From Pseudoalteromonas sp. MMG007 (lineage in GTDB: Bacteria; Pseudomonadota; Gammaproteobacteria; Enterobacterales; Alteromonadaceae): DNA of 64,000 nucleotides. Of this stretch, positions 54,678 through 63,849 are shown piece after piece. The notes under the pieces were generated by a model. That model saw only the letters and a program-made list of their open reading frames with translations. It searched no databases and was not told where the DNA came from. The stretch's first letter is position 1, and each line of letters opens with the position of its first letter. The stretch covers positions 239,772 through 303,771 of the forward strand of contig NZ_JAGJEI010000003.1 of the NCBI RefSeq assembly GCF_018100985.1. The letters run 5' to 3'. A program made the position numbers and the translations under genes.

Positions 54678-54830
54678 ACGCAGGCTTTCGGTTTGCCAAT
54701 AAGTAGCTTAGTGTTGTTTGCGCCAAAATTAAAAATGGTTTTAAGATTTCCTTTTCGATGGCGAATACTTGATAGCGCGTAGCCGCTATTTTATGTTTTA
54801 TAGCGTTTCAGTTGTTTAACGTGCTTAATC

Positions 54831-54884
54831 CATAAGTTAAAACGGCAGTAGTTACGTGTTTAACTACCGCTGCTTTAACTTATG
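54831..54884. terminator. Long imperfect hairpin between convergent genes
   Basis: CATAAGTTAAA and TTTAACTTATG form the outer stem. GCAGTAGTTA and TAACTACCGC make most of the inner stem. It lies 24 bases after the stop of the double-receiver gene on the minus strand. It resembles a terminator or an old mobile-element end. Confidence 0.5.
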
Positions 54885-54908
54885 ATATGTTAGCCATTTT
54901 TTGAACTG

Positions 54909-55706
54909 CTAAGACATTATTTTATACAGTAATTCTCGCACTGTAGCCGGTTCGAACGGTTTATCACAAATTGCATCTACACCCGCTTGTGCAATATTAG
55001 CTAGGTGGGTGTCGTTTGCCTCTGAGCTCACCATTAAAATAGGAATATGCGAGTAAGCATTTGAGCCACGTACTGTTTCGGTTAATTGGCGGCCATCCAT
55101 TTCCGGCATGTTGTAGTCGGTAACGATTAAATCAAACGACTGTTCACTAAGGTGCTCAATTGCTTCTTTACCGTTTTCAGCCTCTACAGGCTCAGGTATA
55201 CCCATGCCCGCTAAAACGCGTATTATGTGCTTACGTGCAAAACGGCTGTCGTCTACCACTAAAACTCGCAGTAACGTTACATCAAAATGATCAAGCTCTA
55301 CTTCTTCTTCGCTTATTATATCTAAGGTTGCTTTAAGTGCGCGGGTAATCGCTTTTGCGCTAAAAGGCTTGGGTAAAATAGCCAACACGCCCGATTGACG
55401 TAATTGCTCAAGGTATTTTTTATTACGCTCGCTCGATATAAGCATAAAAGGTTGATGCTCAGTGACGGGGTTTGACCGTATTTCTTGTAGTAGTGAGTCG
55501 GCTGTCCCGTCTGATAAATACATAGAGCTTATTACTAAGTCGGGGTGATAACTTGCTAATAAGCTAAGCGCTTGAGTTTGTGTTGTTGCAGTTTCAACTT
55601 GTTTTACACCGCTTTCTAAAAGCGATTTTATTATTATTTTTTGCTGAACCTCTGAAGGTTCTACAAGTAATATTGACAAGTTTACTATTGCAGTTAAGTC
55701 GCTCAT
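54909..55706 (-). CDS. Tandem double-receiver (REC-REC) response regulator
   Basis: 265 residues with no output domain. The first receiver (about 8-125) is degenerate: VEPSE replaces the acidic pair and the phospho-Asp site reads LVISSMYL, so it has Ser instead of Asp; the Lys is kept (LPKPF). The second receiver (about 143-263) is canonical, with VDDS, VTDYNMPEMDG, SS and DKPFEP. It probably works as a CheY-like or scaffold protein with a kinase encoded elsewhere. Confidence 0.88.
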   Translation of the reverse strand: MSDLTAIVNLSILLVEPSEVQQKIIIKSLLESGVKQVETATTQTQALSLLASYHPDLVISSMYLSDGTADSLLQEIRSNPVTEHQPFMLISSERNKKYLEQLRQSGVLAILPKPFSAKAITRALKATLDIISEEEVELDHFDVTLLRVLVVDDSRFARKHIIRVLAGMGIPEPVEAENGKEAIEHLSEQSFDLIVTDYNMPEMDGRQLTETVRGSNAYSHIPILMVSSEANDTHLANIAQAGVDAICDKPFEPATVRELLYKIMS

Positions 55707-55833
55707 TCAGATCTCTTTGGTATTGGTATTGTTATAATCAAAATAATAATAACACTTATACTCCGTTAATATTATATAAAGAGATTGTAATATTTAAGAA
55801 AACATTATCAATCCTTTTTAAATATAGCACTTA

Positions 55834-56550
55834 TTAATTAGATTGAATGTAATCTAACGCATTCATTTTTTTATATGTAACGTTAGTGTGCAAAATGTGT
55901 GCAGGCTCAGGGTCAACCACTTCAACGGGTATATTGTAATTTTGCGCTATTTCAATTGCCATTTGAGTGATATTAACGCTAAATGAAGTGCCCATAAATA
56001 CAATCTTCTCGGCATTTAGCATACGCTGTTGCGCTTCGCTTATTCTATAAAGATCGGTGTAGTATTCGTCAAACAATAAAACAAACGGCTTATATGAATG
56101 ATTTAGCTCAGGTGCTTGGTTTTGAATATTAAATAGCTCAAAAAGAGATTCTTGAAGGCGGCTTTCATCTACGCTATCCCATGGGGTCATTAGCGGTTTA
56201 ACTGCTTCGCCCTGTTCATGAAATAATGTCATTTTATCGAGCCTGCCGTGTATTGCAATATAATTTTTGTTACCCGCTTTGCCATCAAGCCCATCTATAT
56301 TTTGGGTGATAAGGTTTTTATCGCTAAGCCAGTGGTGTACTTCATTAGGACCATGATTACGATACGTTGCAAAACGGTTGTAATACCAAGCTAAAAACTC
56401 TCGCGGGTTGTTTTGATACATAGCTCGCGTAGCCATTTCCATAGGTGTATAATTTTTACTGCCTATGGTCCAAAAGCCATCTTCGCCTCTAAATGTAGGG
56501 ATCCCACTGGCAGCGCTTACACCTGCGCCTGTAATATAAAGCGTGTTCAC
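55834..56550 (-). CDS. Sir2-family NAD-dependent deacylase lacking zinc cysteines
   Basis: 238 residues from GTG 56550. NAD-binding and catalytic motifs are intact: ITGAGVSAASGIPTFRG, TQNIDGL and IAIHGR with the catalytic His, plus MGTSFSV. The four cysteines of the structural zinc module are all absent; the protein has no cysteine at all, and the module is replaced by an acidic/aromatic insert (SRLQESLFELFNIQNQAPEL). Its start overlaps the kelch gene stop (GTGA), so the two are translationally coupled. Confidence 0.82.
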   Translation of the reverse strand: MNTLYITGAGVSAASGIPTFRGEDGFWTIGSKNYTPMEMATRAMYQNNPREFLAWYYNRFATYRNHGPNEVHHWLSDKNLITQNIDGLDGKAGNKNYIAIHGRLDKMTLFHEQGEAVKPLMTPWDSVDESRLQESLFELFNIQNQAPELNHSYKPFVLLFDEYYTDLYRISEAQQRMLNAEKIVFMGTSFSVNITQMAIEIAQNYNIPVEVVDPEPAHILHTNVTYKKMNALDYIQSN

Positions 56551-57563
56551 TGTGTTACCTCATACCCTATTACATCGCTCGTTACTTGCTGCTGATTGTT
56601 CATACCACCAATACGATACAAAGCCCCGCTGTGCTCAAGTAATCCACGGTGATCCATACTGCCTACAGCTAAAGGCGGCAAAGCTTGCCATTTATCTTGC
56701 TCAATATTAAAACGCCACACGTGTTTACTTGCCGGTGCTGGCTTTTTATTGTAGCCAATACCATCGTAGTTATAAGGGTTGTTAGAGCCTGCCATCATGT
56801 AAATGTTGCCATTGTAGCTAGTAGCAGCCATGCGATAATGCGACTCACCTGTAGGATGAGGTAACGTACGCCAATCTATTTGTAGCGGATTAATTGCGTT
56901 AATAGTACCTTTTAAACACTGCGCAATACCTGTAAACGAGCGGCGTGAATCTGGGTTTGCTTGGGTTTTAACGCCATCACATATAACAATGGTGTTACCG
57001 CTAATAGCAGCTGCTTGACCAAATACTGGCTCACCTAAAAAAGGTGATGCCTGTTGCCACGTGTTGGTGTAGGTATCGTATACCTGTACTAAATTTACGT
57101 TTCCATCGTTATGCCAACCGCTAACAAGGTATATGTAACGCTCTTTGTAACTAATCGCTACGCTGTCATCTACCGGTACCGGCATGCTTGCAAGGTGTGT
57201 GTATGTATTGCTTTTTATATCAAAACGGTACACATCGGGGCTTGAAATTTCACTATGATCGCCGCCTACTGTATATCCACCAAATATATAGGCGTATTCA
57301 CCTAAGCCTATAGCAGTACTCGCTAAACGCCCTTTTAAAGGTAAACTTGAAGGCACGCTCGCTTGTTGCTGCCATGCGCTCTCACCTAATTTAAGTGAAA
57401 ACACCTTGTTGTGTACATCAGTATGTTGTTTGTTTTTACCAAGCCCCATAAAACTTAAAAAGTAGTTTTGGTTTTCAACAGTAACCTTAGCTACGGCATT
57501 GTTAGCAACGGGTTCGGGTAAAGCAGGAAGGCTTGCTAACGCGACAGAAAAAAGAAGGCTCAT
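56547..57563 (-). CDS. Kelch-repeat beta-propeller protein, NanM-like
   Basis: 338 residues, probably exported (MSLLFSVALASLPALPEP could be a short signal sequence). Kelch blades are marked by AYIFGGY, YIYLVSGWHNDG, NIYMMAGSNNPY and ALYRIGGMNN, each followed by a W at the blade end. The order resembles N-acetylneuraminate epimerase and fungal-oxidase-type kelch proteins. No ribosome site is obvious at ATG 57563. Coupling to a sirtuin is unusual. Confidence 0.75.
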   Translation of the reverse strand: MSLLFSVALASLPALPEPVANNAVAKVTVENQNYFLSFMGLGKNKQHTDVHNKVFSLKLGESAWQQQASVPSSLPLKGRLASTAIGLGEYAYIFGGYTVGGDHSEISSPDVYRFDIKSNTYTHLASMPVPVDDSVAISYKERYIYLVSGWHNDGNVNLVQVYDTYTNTWQQASPFLGEPVFGQAAAISGNTIVICDGVKTQANPDSRRSFTGIAQCLKGTINAINPLQIDWRTLPHPTGESHYRMAATSYNGNIYMMAGSNNPYNYDGIGYNKKPAPASKHVWRFNIEQDKWQALPPLAVGSMDHRGLLEHSGALYRIGGMNNQQQVTSDVIGYEVTQ

Positions 57564-57951
57564 AAGATAAATTATTTAATAGTGATTAATTTACTTAGGG
57601 TAAATTATTTTGTCTTTATGAACCAGTAATGATGCCCCTATGACAAAACTTCATTTTAGAAGTTTGATACATATTTCAACAGTGCATAACGACTTAAATA
57701 AGCAGCGTCTCTTTGGTGCATTATATTTTTAGAGGGTATGTATAAAGCTAACTAATATTTTCCCATGACAACTAAAAGTGCACTTATGATCCACGTGACC
57801 AACAAAAATAATATGCTGTTTAAATTAAGTAAAAGCGCTTTATTACTATTTAGTCTGATTTTTTACTTTTAGAGCGCTAATACATGTTAACATTGTGTAA
57901 TACCAAAGATTTTATAAAACAGTGATTGTTTTGATTGTGCAGGAGATATTG
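57564..57951. other. Intergenic region between divergent kelch and TonB-receptor genes
   Basis: About 390 AT-rich bases that must contain both promoters. No repeat, hairpin or convincing small ORF was seen. Confidence 0.4.
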
Positions 57952-60012
57952 GTGAAATTATCACAACGCTTTTTATGGCCATTACTTTTAATTTGCCCCA
58001 TTGCTGTAGCAGACCCCTTCAAAGATGAAGATTTAGACCTCGATGCCCTTATGGGAATGGATGTACAAGCAACATCAGCCATGAAAAGAGCACAATCGGC
58101 TTTTGATACCGCGTCATCTATTTATGTATTAAGCAAAGAACAAATTACTAACTCAGGTGCTACATCAGTGCCAGAAGCGCTAAAAATGGTGCCTGGGTTA
58201 ATAGTACGACAGCTCGATAATAACCAATGGGCTATTTCATCAAGAGGTATTGCTTCTCGCTTTTCTAGTAAGCTATTAGTGATGATTGACGGACAAAGTT
58301 TATATACACCAAAATTTGCAGCCGTATATTGGGAAACCCTGAATGTGCCTTTATATGATATTGAACGCATTGAAGTAATACGAGGCCAAGGCGGATTACT
58401 TTGGGGAAGTGATGCAAATAATGGCGTTATTAATATTATTACCAAAAATAGCCTTGATACTCGAGGTGGCTTTGCAAATGTCACAACGGGTAACCAGATT
58501 AATGCAGATATAAATTTACGCTACGGTGGTGATATTAGTAATCAGGGTAGTTATCGTTGGTACGGCCACCTAAAAAACGCCAAAAAGTCGAAAAAAGGGA
58601 TTTCACTCCCCCCTAGCGATACAACTAAACAGCATTCACTAGGCTTTAGAACAGACTTTACCCACAGTGACGAATGGTCAAGCCTAATACAAGGTGATTA
58701 TATCCACTCAACACTCGGGCAAAATTACCGTGGCGTGATAGACGACACTAACGTGAACATTGCATTTTCAGATGAGCTGGAGCGAACTGACTCACGTATT
58801 ATGGCTCGACTAGAAAACCGAATGTCTCCAGATGCCAATCAAATGCTGCAGCTATCTTGGCTTAAACAAAACGGATCGCAAGACTATATAAAAGAAGACT
58901 TTGAGTCGATAGATATTGATTATCAAATGAATTTTATATACCAATCTTTACAACTCGATTGGGGATTAAATTACCGTTATAACTCTATTTCATTTGCAGA
59001 TAGTTTATTTTTAGATAGTGATAGAGACTTTGACGATCTCATGCAATTTGGTGTGTTTATTCAAGCACAATACAATATAACGCCAGATAAGCTTGATTTT
59101 ATTATTGGCGCTAAAGCTGACCATAACGATTTAACCGGCTGGGAAAATCAACCTTCAGTCAGATTTATCTATAAACCAGCTCAAAACCACTTAACGTGGA
59201 GTGCTGTATCTCAAAGTGTTAGAACCCCTACATTAATTGAATTTAACGATAACTTTAAAGTGAATGGTATAAAAGTAAAAGATCTTGCCGTTATGAGTTC
59301 AGGCGTTCAAGCCTTAGACAATTATCGAATTGCCACCTACTTAAATGGTAATGATAAAGTAAAATCAGAAAAGTACCTGTCTTACGAATTAGGTTATCGC
59401 TTTAGCGACAATGATTGGTCAGTGGATCTATCGACTTATTATACAGATGCTAAAAATGTAGCTGTAATAGATATGAATAAACACGACGAACAATTTTCTC
59501 CAATACTTGATTTATTTCTTGCAGGAAGAATACCTGAGGTATTTCAAGCTTTAAAAACAACTCGTGTAGACCTAGATTTTGCATCAGTTGCAGACACAAC
59601 AACGAAAGGGTTTGATGTGCTGCTCTCGTGGCAACCATTAGATAAACTAAGTACTGAGTTAGGGTATAGTTACACCAAATATACTTACGACTTACCGCCA
59701 AGAGTAGAGCCTGCCATAGGTTATGACTCAAAAAACAGGCAGCTATTTGCTAAGGCTAATTATACTTTTTTAACTAATCACAATATACTTGCAACACTGC
59801 GCGCAGAAAACTCAGATGCATACAATACAGAAAATTACACCACACTAGATATTACATGGAATTGGCAAATGAGCCCTGTATGGGCCACCGCAATATCCGG
59901 TAAGAATCTATTTGCTGGCTCACACATTGAATATAATAATAGTAACGAAACATACACGCTACCAAACTATATTGATGAATGCATAACATTTACTGTTTCG
60001 GCAACCTTCTAA
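57952..60012 (+). CDS. TonB-dependent outer-membrane receptor of a c-di-GMP operon
   Basis: About 686 residues from GTG 57952 (AGGAG six to eight bases upstream), giving signal peptide MKLSQRFLWPLLLICPIAVA. The plug domain (about 45-160) has IYVLSKEQITNSGATSVPEALKMVPGLIVRQ and IERIEVIRGQGGLLWGSDANNGVINIITK. A 22-strand barrel ends in CITFTVSATF. No TonB box is obvious. It belongs to the family often found directly upstream of yfiR and diguanylate cyclase genes, and may act as an outer-membrane signal input instead of a classical nutrient gate. Confidence 0.85.
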   Translation: MKLSQRFLWPLLLICPIAVADPFKDEDLDLDALMGMDVQATSAMKRAQSAFDTASSIYVLSKEQITNSGATSVPEALKMVPGLIVRQLDNNQWAISSRGIASRFSSKLLVMIDGQSLYTPKFAAVYWETLNVPLYDIERIEVIRGQGGLLWGSDANNGVINIITKNSLDTRGGFANVTTGNQINADINLRYGGDISNQGSYRWYGHLKNAKKSKKGISLPPSDTTKQHSLGFRTDFTHSDEWSSLIQGDYIHSTLGQNYRGVIDDTNVNIAFSDELERTDSRIMARLENRMSPDANQMLQLSWLKQNGSQDYIKEDFESIDIDYQMNFIYQSLQLDWGLNYRYNSISFADSLFLDSDRDFDDLMQFGVFIQAQYNITPDKLDFIIGAKADHNDLTGWENQPSVRFIYKPAQNHLTWSAVSQSVRTPTLIEFNDNFKVNGIKVKDLAVMSSGVQALDNYRIATYLNGNDKVKSEKYLSYELGYRFSDNDWSVDLSTYYTDAKNVAVIDMNKHDEQFSPILDLFLAGRIPEVFQALKTTRVDLDFASVADTTTKGFDVLLSWQPLDKLSTELGYSYTKYTYDLPPRVEPAIGYDSKNRQLFAKANYTFLTNHNILATLRAENSDAYNTENYTTLDITWNWQMSPVWATAISGKNLFAGSHIEYNNSNETYTLPNYIDECITFTVSATF

Positions 60013-60021
60013 GCAGGCACA

Positions 60022-60549
60022 ATGTTTAAACTAAGAAGCTTAATCCATAGTATTTTAATAAACCTGACGCTGTTTAGTGTTTGTGCTAGTGCTGCGGAAA
60101 AAGAATATATGCTAAAGGCAGGCTTCTTATACAATTTTGCTCGGTTTGGAAGCTGGGAGCAGCCTTTAAATTCTTTCAAGGAATTTACTATATGTAGTTC
60201 CGACGAACACTTTATAGAAGTGGCTAATGGTGCTCTAAAAAACAGAACTATAAAAAGTTTACCACTGCATAATAAACTTATTACATTTAATGAGTCCTCT
60301 TTAAAAGGTTGCAACCTCCTGTTCGTTACTTCTAATTCCTTTGAAAAATGGCAATCAGCTAAAATCACCAATCTAAAAAATATAATGGTAATAGGTGAAA
60401 GCGATTTATTTATAGAAAGCGGCGGGCATATTAGGTTTTTTCTTTCAGGAGGGAAAATTCGTTTTGAAATTGCACCTAAACAACTCAAGGAAGCAAACAT
60501 AACAATGAGCTCAAAAGTATTACGTCTTGCTCGCGTTGTGCAAAGGTAA
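60022..60549 (+). CDS. YfiR-family periplasmic regulator (DUF4154)
   Basis: 175 residues with a signal peptide (cut near ASAAEK). Family pattern: EYMLKAGFLYNFARFGSWEQP, FTICSSDEHF, KGCNLLFVTSN, IMVIGESDLFIESGGHIRFFLSGGKIRFEIAPKQLKEANITMSSKVLRLARVV. YfiR binds and inhibits the periplasmic part of a YfiN-type cyclase. It begins nine bases after the receptor gene and ends five bases before the cyclase gene. Confidence 0.9.
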   Translation: MFKLRSLIHSILINLTLFSVCASAAEKEYMLKAGFLYNFARFGSWEQPLNSFKEFTICSSDEHFIEVANGALKNRTIKSLPLHNKLITFNESSLKGCNLLFVTSNSFEKWQSAKITNLKNIMVIGESDLFIESGGHIRFFLSGGKIRFEIAPKQLKEANITMSSKVLRLARVVQR

Positions 60550-60553
60550 TTTA

Positions 60554-62569
60554 ATGAGAAAATTATTTGCACTAAACACGATCAGTAAAAAATTATTAGT
60601 TATTTTAATGAGCGTTGCACTTGTCTCTACCGCTACAGTTACCATTGTATTTAGTGCTTATGAGATAAATAGCGCAAAAGAAGAGCAAGTAGAGAGCCTA
60701 GACTCTCTCTCGAAAATGCTAGCACCAAATATCACAACAGCTCTTATGTTTGATGATCTAGAAGCAGTACAAGAACTGATAAATCCAATATTAATGCGCT
60801 CAGACGTAATCAGTATAACGGTGTATAACCAAAGTGATGAACAACTTGCTATCGCTCTATCAACCGTTCAAGCGCTTGATCATAATATTGAAGTAAACAC
60901 GCCACTTAAGTTTGAAAAAAATAACTATGGTTTACTAAAAATTAGGGCAAATGATAGCTATATCCAAAACAAAATTTCTTTTTATATTAAATTTTTAGTG
61001 GTTTTGATGGTTTTTACCTTTGCTATAAGTTTAATTTTATCTTTATTATTAAGACGTCGCTTCTTAAACCCTATACTTTACTTAGCGCAAACCGCAAATA
61101 GAATAACGACATCCCATGACTACAGCCTACGTGCTAAACAACTATCTAAAGATGAGGTAGGTCAGCTCACAGCCTGCTTTAACGACATGCTATACAACAT
61201 TGAGCAGCGAGATAACTCTCTGGAAAACCAAGTTAAGCTCAGAACTAATGAGCTTCAAAGCGCCAATATTCAATTACACCAATATGCCTACCAAGATGGT
61301 CTAACGGATTTACCTAATAGGCGTTATTTTTACGAAAAACTTCAAAGCTTAATAAATGTAAAAGATATGACATTTGCACTTATCTTTATTGATTTAGATG
61401 GTTTTAAAGAAGTTAACGACAGCCTTGGACACGATTACGGCGACTTATTATTACACCAAGTCGCTACAAGGCTGCAAAATTGCGTAACGGATAAAGACAC
61501 TGTCGCTCGATTGGGAGGAGATGAATTTACTTTAGTTTTAGAGGGTATTAGCGACTCAAAGCAGGCATCAAAAATTGCTGAAACAGTAAAAAATAGCTTA
61601 ATGGAAAGTATAAAAATAAAAAACGAAACGGTCTATGTAACAGCAAGTATAGGCTTAACGTTTTACCCTGTTGATGGAAGAACCGTTGAGGAGCTTGTAA
61701 AACGAGCTGATCAAGCAATGTATTTATCTAAAAATAAAGGCCGTAATCGTTATGAATTTTTTTCTTACGAAATTGAAGAAAGAACAACACAAAGGCGCCG
61801 ATTGATTGAAGAGATAAGGACTGCACTTGCTCAGAAGCAATTTGAGTTATTCTATCAACCTATCTTTTCAATAGACGGCTCGTCAGTACCAAAAGCAGAG
61901 GCCTTGATTAGATGGAATCATCCTAAGCGCGGTATAATCGGTCCTAACGAATTTATATCTGTAGCAGAAAAAAACGGTTTAATAGGCCATATTGGGCAGT
62001 GGGTTAAATCTCAAGCAATTAAAGATACTATCGAATTTAATAAGCTCAGTGATAAAACAATACAAATTAGTGTGAACACATCACCTTTAGAAATTGATAG
62101 GGCTGGGCAATGGGTAGATGATTGGATAGCTGCAACTGAAGAGTATCAGCTACCTAGCAACACCATACTTATTGAAGTCACTGAAAATACATTAATGGAT
62201 CCCGACTCATTAATACAACGTCAATTAAAACGTTTAAGTGATATAAATATTGATATAGCTATTGATGACTTTGGTGTTGGTTATTCATCGCTCGCTTACT
62301 TACAACGCTTAGACGTTGATATTCTAAAGATAGATCGTTCCTTTATTCAAGATATCGAGTCAAACGACAACAGTATTGCACTAGTAAAAGCGATTATAAC
62401 AATGGCGCATAATTTAGATGTTATGGTAGTGGCTGAAGGGGTGGAGACAAGTAGGCAGTATGAACTATTGAAACACCTTAACTGCGATTACATTCAAGGC
62501 TATATTTTTTCAAAAGCAATTACCAAAAAAGAGTTTATAGAGAAATATATCACGAAAGATATTGGCTAA
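60554..62569 (+). CDS. YfiN-like dual GGDEF-EAL protein with periplasmic CHASE8-type sensor
   Basis: 671 residues from ATG 60554 (AAAGGTAA upstream). Two helices (about 12-37 and 145-168) enclose a sensor with the YfiN-type ITTALMFDDLEAVQELINPI. HAMP and coiled coil follow. GGDEF is intact (RLGGDEF at 320-325), but the RxxD inhibitory site reads TDKD. The EAL domain has KAEALIRWNHP, EVTENTL, DDFGVGYSSL, LKIDRSF and VAEGVET, so phosphodiesterase residues look complete. YfiN itself lacks EAL, so net activity is uncertain. Confidence 0.9.
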   Translation: MRKLFALNTISKKLLVILMSVALVSTATVTIVFSAYEINSAKEEQVESLDSLSKMLAPNITTALMFDDLEAVQELINPILMRSDVISITVYNQSDEQLAIALSTVQALDHNIEVNTPLKFEKNNYGLLKIRANDSYIQNKISFYIKFLVVLMVFTFAISLILSLLLRRRFLNPILYLAQTANRITTSHDYSLRAKQLSKDEVGQLTACFNDMLYNIEQRDNSLENQVKLRTNELQSANIQLHQYAYQDGLTDLPNRRYFYEKLQSLINVKDMTFALIFIDLDGFKEVNDSLGHDYGDLLLHQVATRLQNCVTDKDTVARLGGDEFTLVLEGISDSKQASKIAETVKNSLMESIKIKNETVYVTASIGLTFYPVDGRTVEELVKRADQAMYLSKNKGRNRYEFFSYEIEERTTQRRRLIEEIRTALAQKQFELFYQPIFSIDGSSVPKAEALIRWNHPKRGIIGPNEFISVAEKNGLIGHIGQWVKSQAIKDTIEFNKLSDKTIQISVNTSPLEIDRAGQWVDDWIAATEEYQLPSNTILIEVTENTLMDPDSLIQRQLKRLSDINIDIAIDDFGVGYSSLAYLQRLDVDILKIDRSFIQDIESNDNSIALVKAIITMAHNLDVMVVAEGVETSRQYELLKHLNCDYIQGYIFSKAITKKEFIEKYITKDIG

Positions 62570-62572
62570 AGG

Positions 62573-62604
62573 TAACCTGAGCTCAAATTACTAAGTTCAG
62601 GTTA
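62573..62604 (+). terminator. Hairpin formed by R3-like ends after the cyclase gene
   Basis: TAACCTGAGCT and AGTTCAGGTTA (one mismatch) form an 11-bp stem with a 10-base loop, starting four bases after the stop and followed by TTTACTTTG. The arms match the first 11 bases of the R3 element ends at 36679 and 36875, so it may be a collapsed R3 copy now acting as terminator. Confidence 0.6.
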
Positions 62605-62639
62605 TTTACTTTGTAATATATAGCTAATTAAGCAGTGGC

Positions 62640-63296
62640 TCACAACCAACGCGGTACTAATTGTTTATACTCTTTATATTCCCCAGCAAAGTGCTGCTCA
62701 AGATGAGCTTCTTCAACTAAAGTTTGTCTGTATACCGCAATCATGCCAACCACTAAACAAATTAGACTAAAAATACTTGGTAACGCTAAAAAGAAACCAA
62801 TTTGAGCTGCTACCACACCTACGTACATTGGGTTCCTTGAAAATTCATACAGGCCATTCGTTTTGAGCTCACTTGGGCCATGAGGGTCTACTCCTGACCG
62901 CCAAAGCGAGGCCATATGAAAATGCACAAACATTGTCAGGACAAAACCAGCCGTTAATAAAATATTTCCAAACATAACACCTGGCCAGCCATTCAACACA
63001 TTTAGCAAACCGAGATAATCATCAATCTCAGGAATAAATACTCTAAGCACGCAGACAAACCATATAGCAGCTCTGAAAAACTTAAACACCATATGGTTCC
63101 ACCAACTAGAGCAAAATTGCTCGCCAGGAAAAATAACACCTTTCGGCGTAGAGCGATTCTTATAAATGATTCTGAAAGTGTAAAAACCTGCGACAAAAGT
63201 ATAAAAAAGTGCGAGGTATATTCGAGTAAACTCGAGAAGAGATGCAGAGTCATCTAAAAGCAGTGGTTGATTCATTGAGGTTGGACTCTCATTCAT
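62640..63296 (-). CDS. Isoprenylcysteine carboxyl methyltransferase (ICMT/PEMT)-family membrane protein
   Basis: About 218 residues if ATG 63296 is the start; the frame reaches 63320, and ATG 63275 is also possible, as none has a strong ribosome site. Five or so membrane helices and the family signature GLYEFSRNPMYVGVVAAQIGFFLALPS followed by EEAHLEQHFAGEYKEYKQLVPRW, which binds S-adenosylmethionine. Bacterial members methylate unknown lipids or small molecules. Confidence 0.8.
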   Translation of the reverse strand: MNESPTSMNQPLLLDDSASLLEFTRIYLALFYTFVAGFYTFRIIYKNRSTPKGVIFPGEQFCSSWWNHMVFKFFRAAIWFVCVLRVFIPEIDDYLGLLNVLNGWPGVMFGNILLTAGFVLTMFVHFHMASLWRSGVDPHGPSELKTNGLYEFSRNPMYVGVVAAQIGFFLALPSIFSLICLVVGMIAVYRQTLVEEAHLEQHFAGEYKEYKQLVPRWL

Positions 63297-63490
63297 ATTT
63301 AATACTAAAGTAATATGCACATACTAGTATTCATACGCCATACAAACAAGGGAAGTAATTACTTTGAGATAAATTTATTAAGTGTACTGCTAACCCTCGC
63401 GCTTTTAGGTTCTTCTTTTCGCTAATATTGTAGAGCACAGTGCCATAGCAGAATATTAATGTGCATTGAGCTGCCTTAAAGATGTTTCGC

Positions 63491-63570
63491 TTGGTTATAG
63501 GGATACAAATGCCGTGGAGTACAGGATTTACGAGACCGGCCATTACTAAATTCGGCATGGGGTCTGGCTA
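63491..63570 (-). repeat. 5S-rRNA-like fragment, copy C
   Basis: On the minus strand CCATGCCGAATTTAGTAATG resembles the 5S loop segment, followed by a TACTCCACGGCATTTGTAT block also found in copy A. The 3' half of 5S is not evident. Confidence 0.45.
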
Positions 63571-63660
63571 TTGATTAAACCCCAAACAGCAAAAAATACG
63601 TCACATCGCTGTAACGGGTTTCTTTTATTTAAGTACTGGTGATGTCGTAGTGCCCACAGC

Positions 63661-63760
63661 GGTAGAGAGCCACATAACAAATGCTACACTACCTTTGTGT
63701 CGGGGCTCGCCTTCAAGCTGCTTTGCTTTCCTGCGGAGTTCGGAATAGAGTCTTGGCTAC
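63661..63760 (-). repeat. 5S-rRNA-like fragment, copy B
   Basis: On the minus strand CTATTCCGAACTCCGCAG and AAGGTAGTGTAGCATTTG match the middle and 3' parts of bacterial 5S rRNA, separated by a block GGCGAGCCCCGACA shared with copy A. It is too rearranged to be a functional gene. Confidence 0.5.
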
Positions 63761-63789
63761 AGTTTTTATTTTCACTTTTCTGCAGACGT

Positions 63790-63820
63790 AAAAAAGCTCG
63801 ACTATTGCTAGTCGGGCTTT
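63790..63820 (-). terminator. Terminator, probably of an rRNA operon
   Basis: On the minus strand AAAGCCCGACTA and TAGTCGAGCTTT pair around four bases (one mismatch) and end in T6. It lies just after the 5S-like copy A. Confidence 0.8.
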
Positions 63821-63849
63821 CTACAATTTGAAGTCGGTGCGCTACGCAG

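Noticed and set aside
63331..63558. 75-codon minus-strand ORF beginning MPNLVMAGLVNPVLHGICIP
   Set aside because: It lies over 5S-like copy C, and its first residues recur in the ORF at 63684-63989 because of the repeat. It has no ribosome site.
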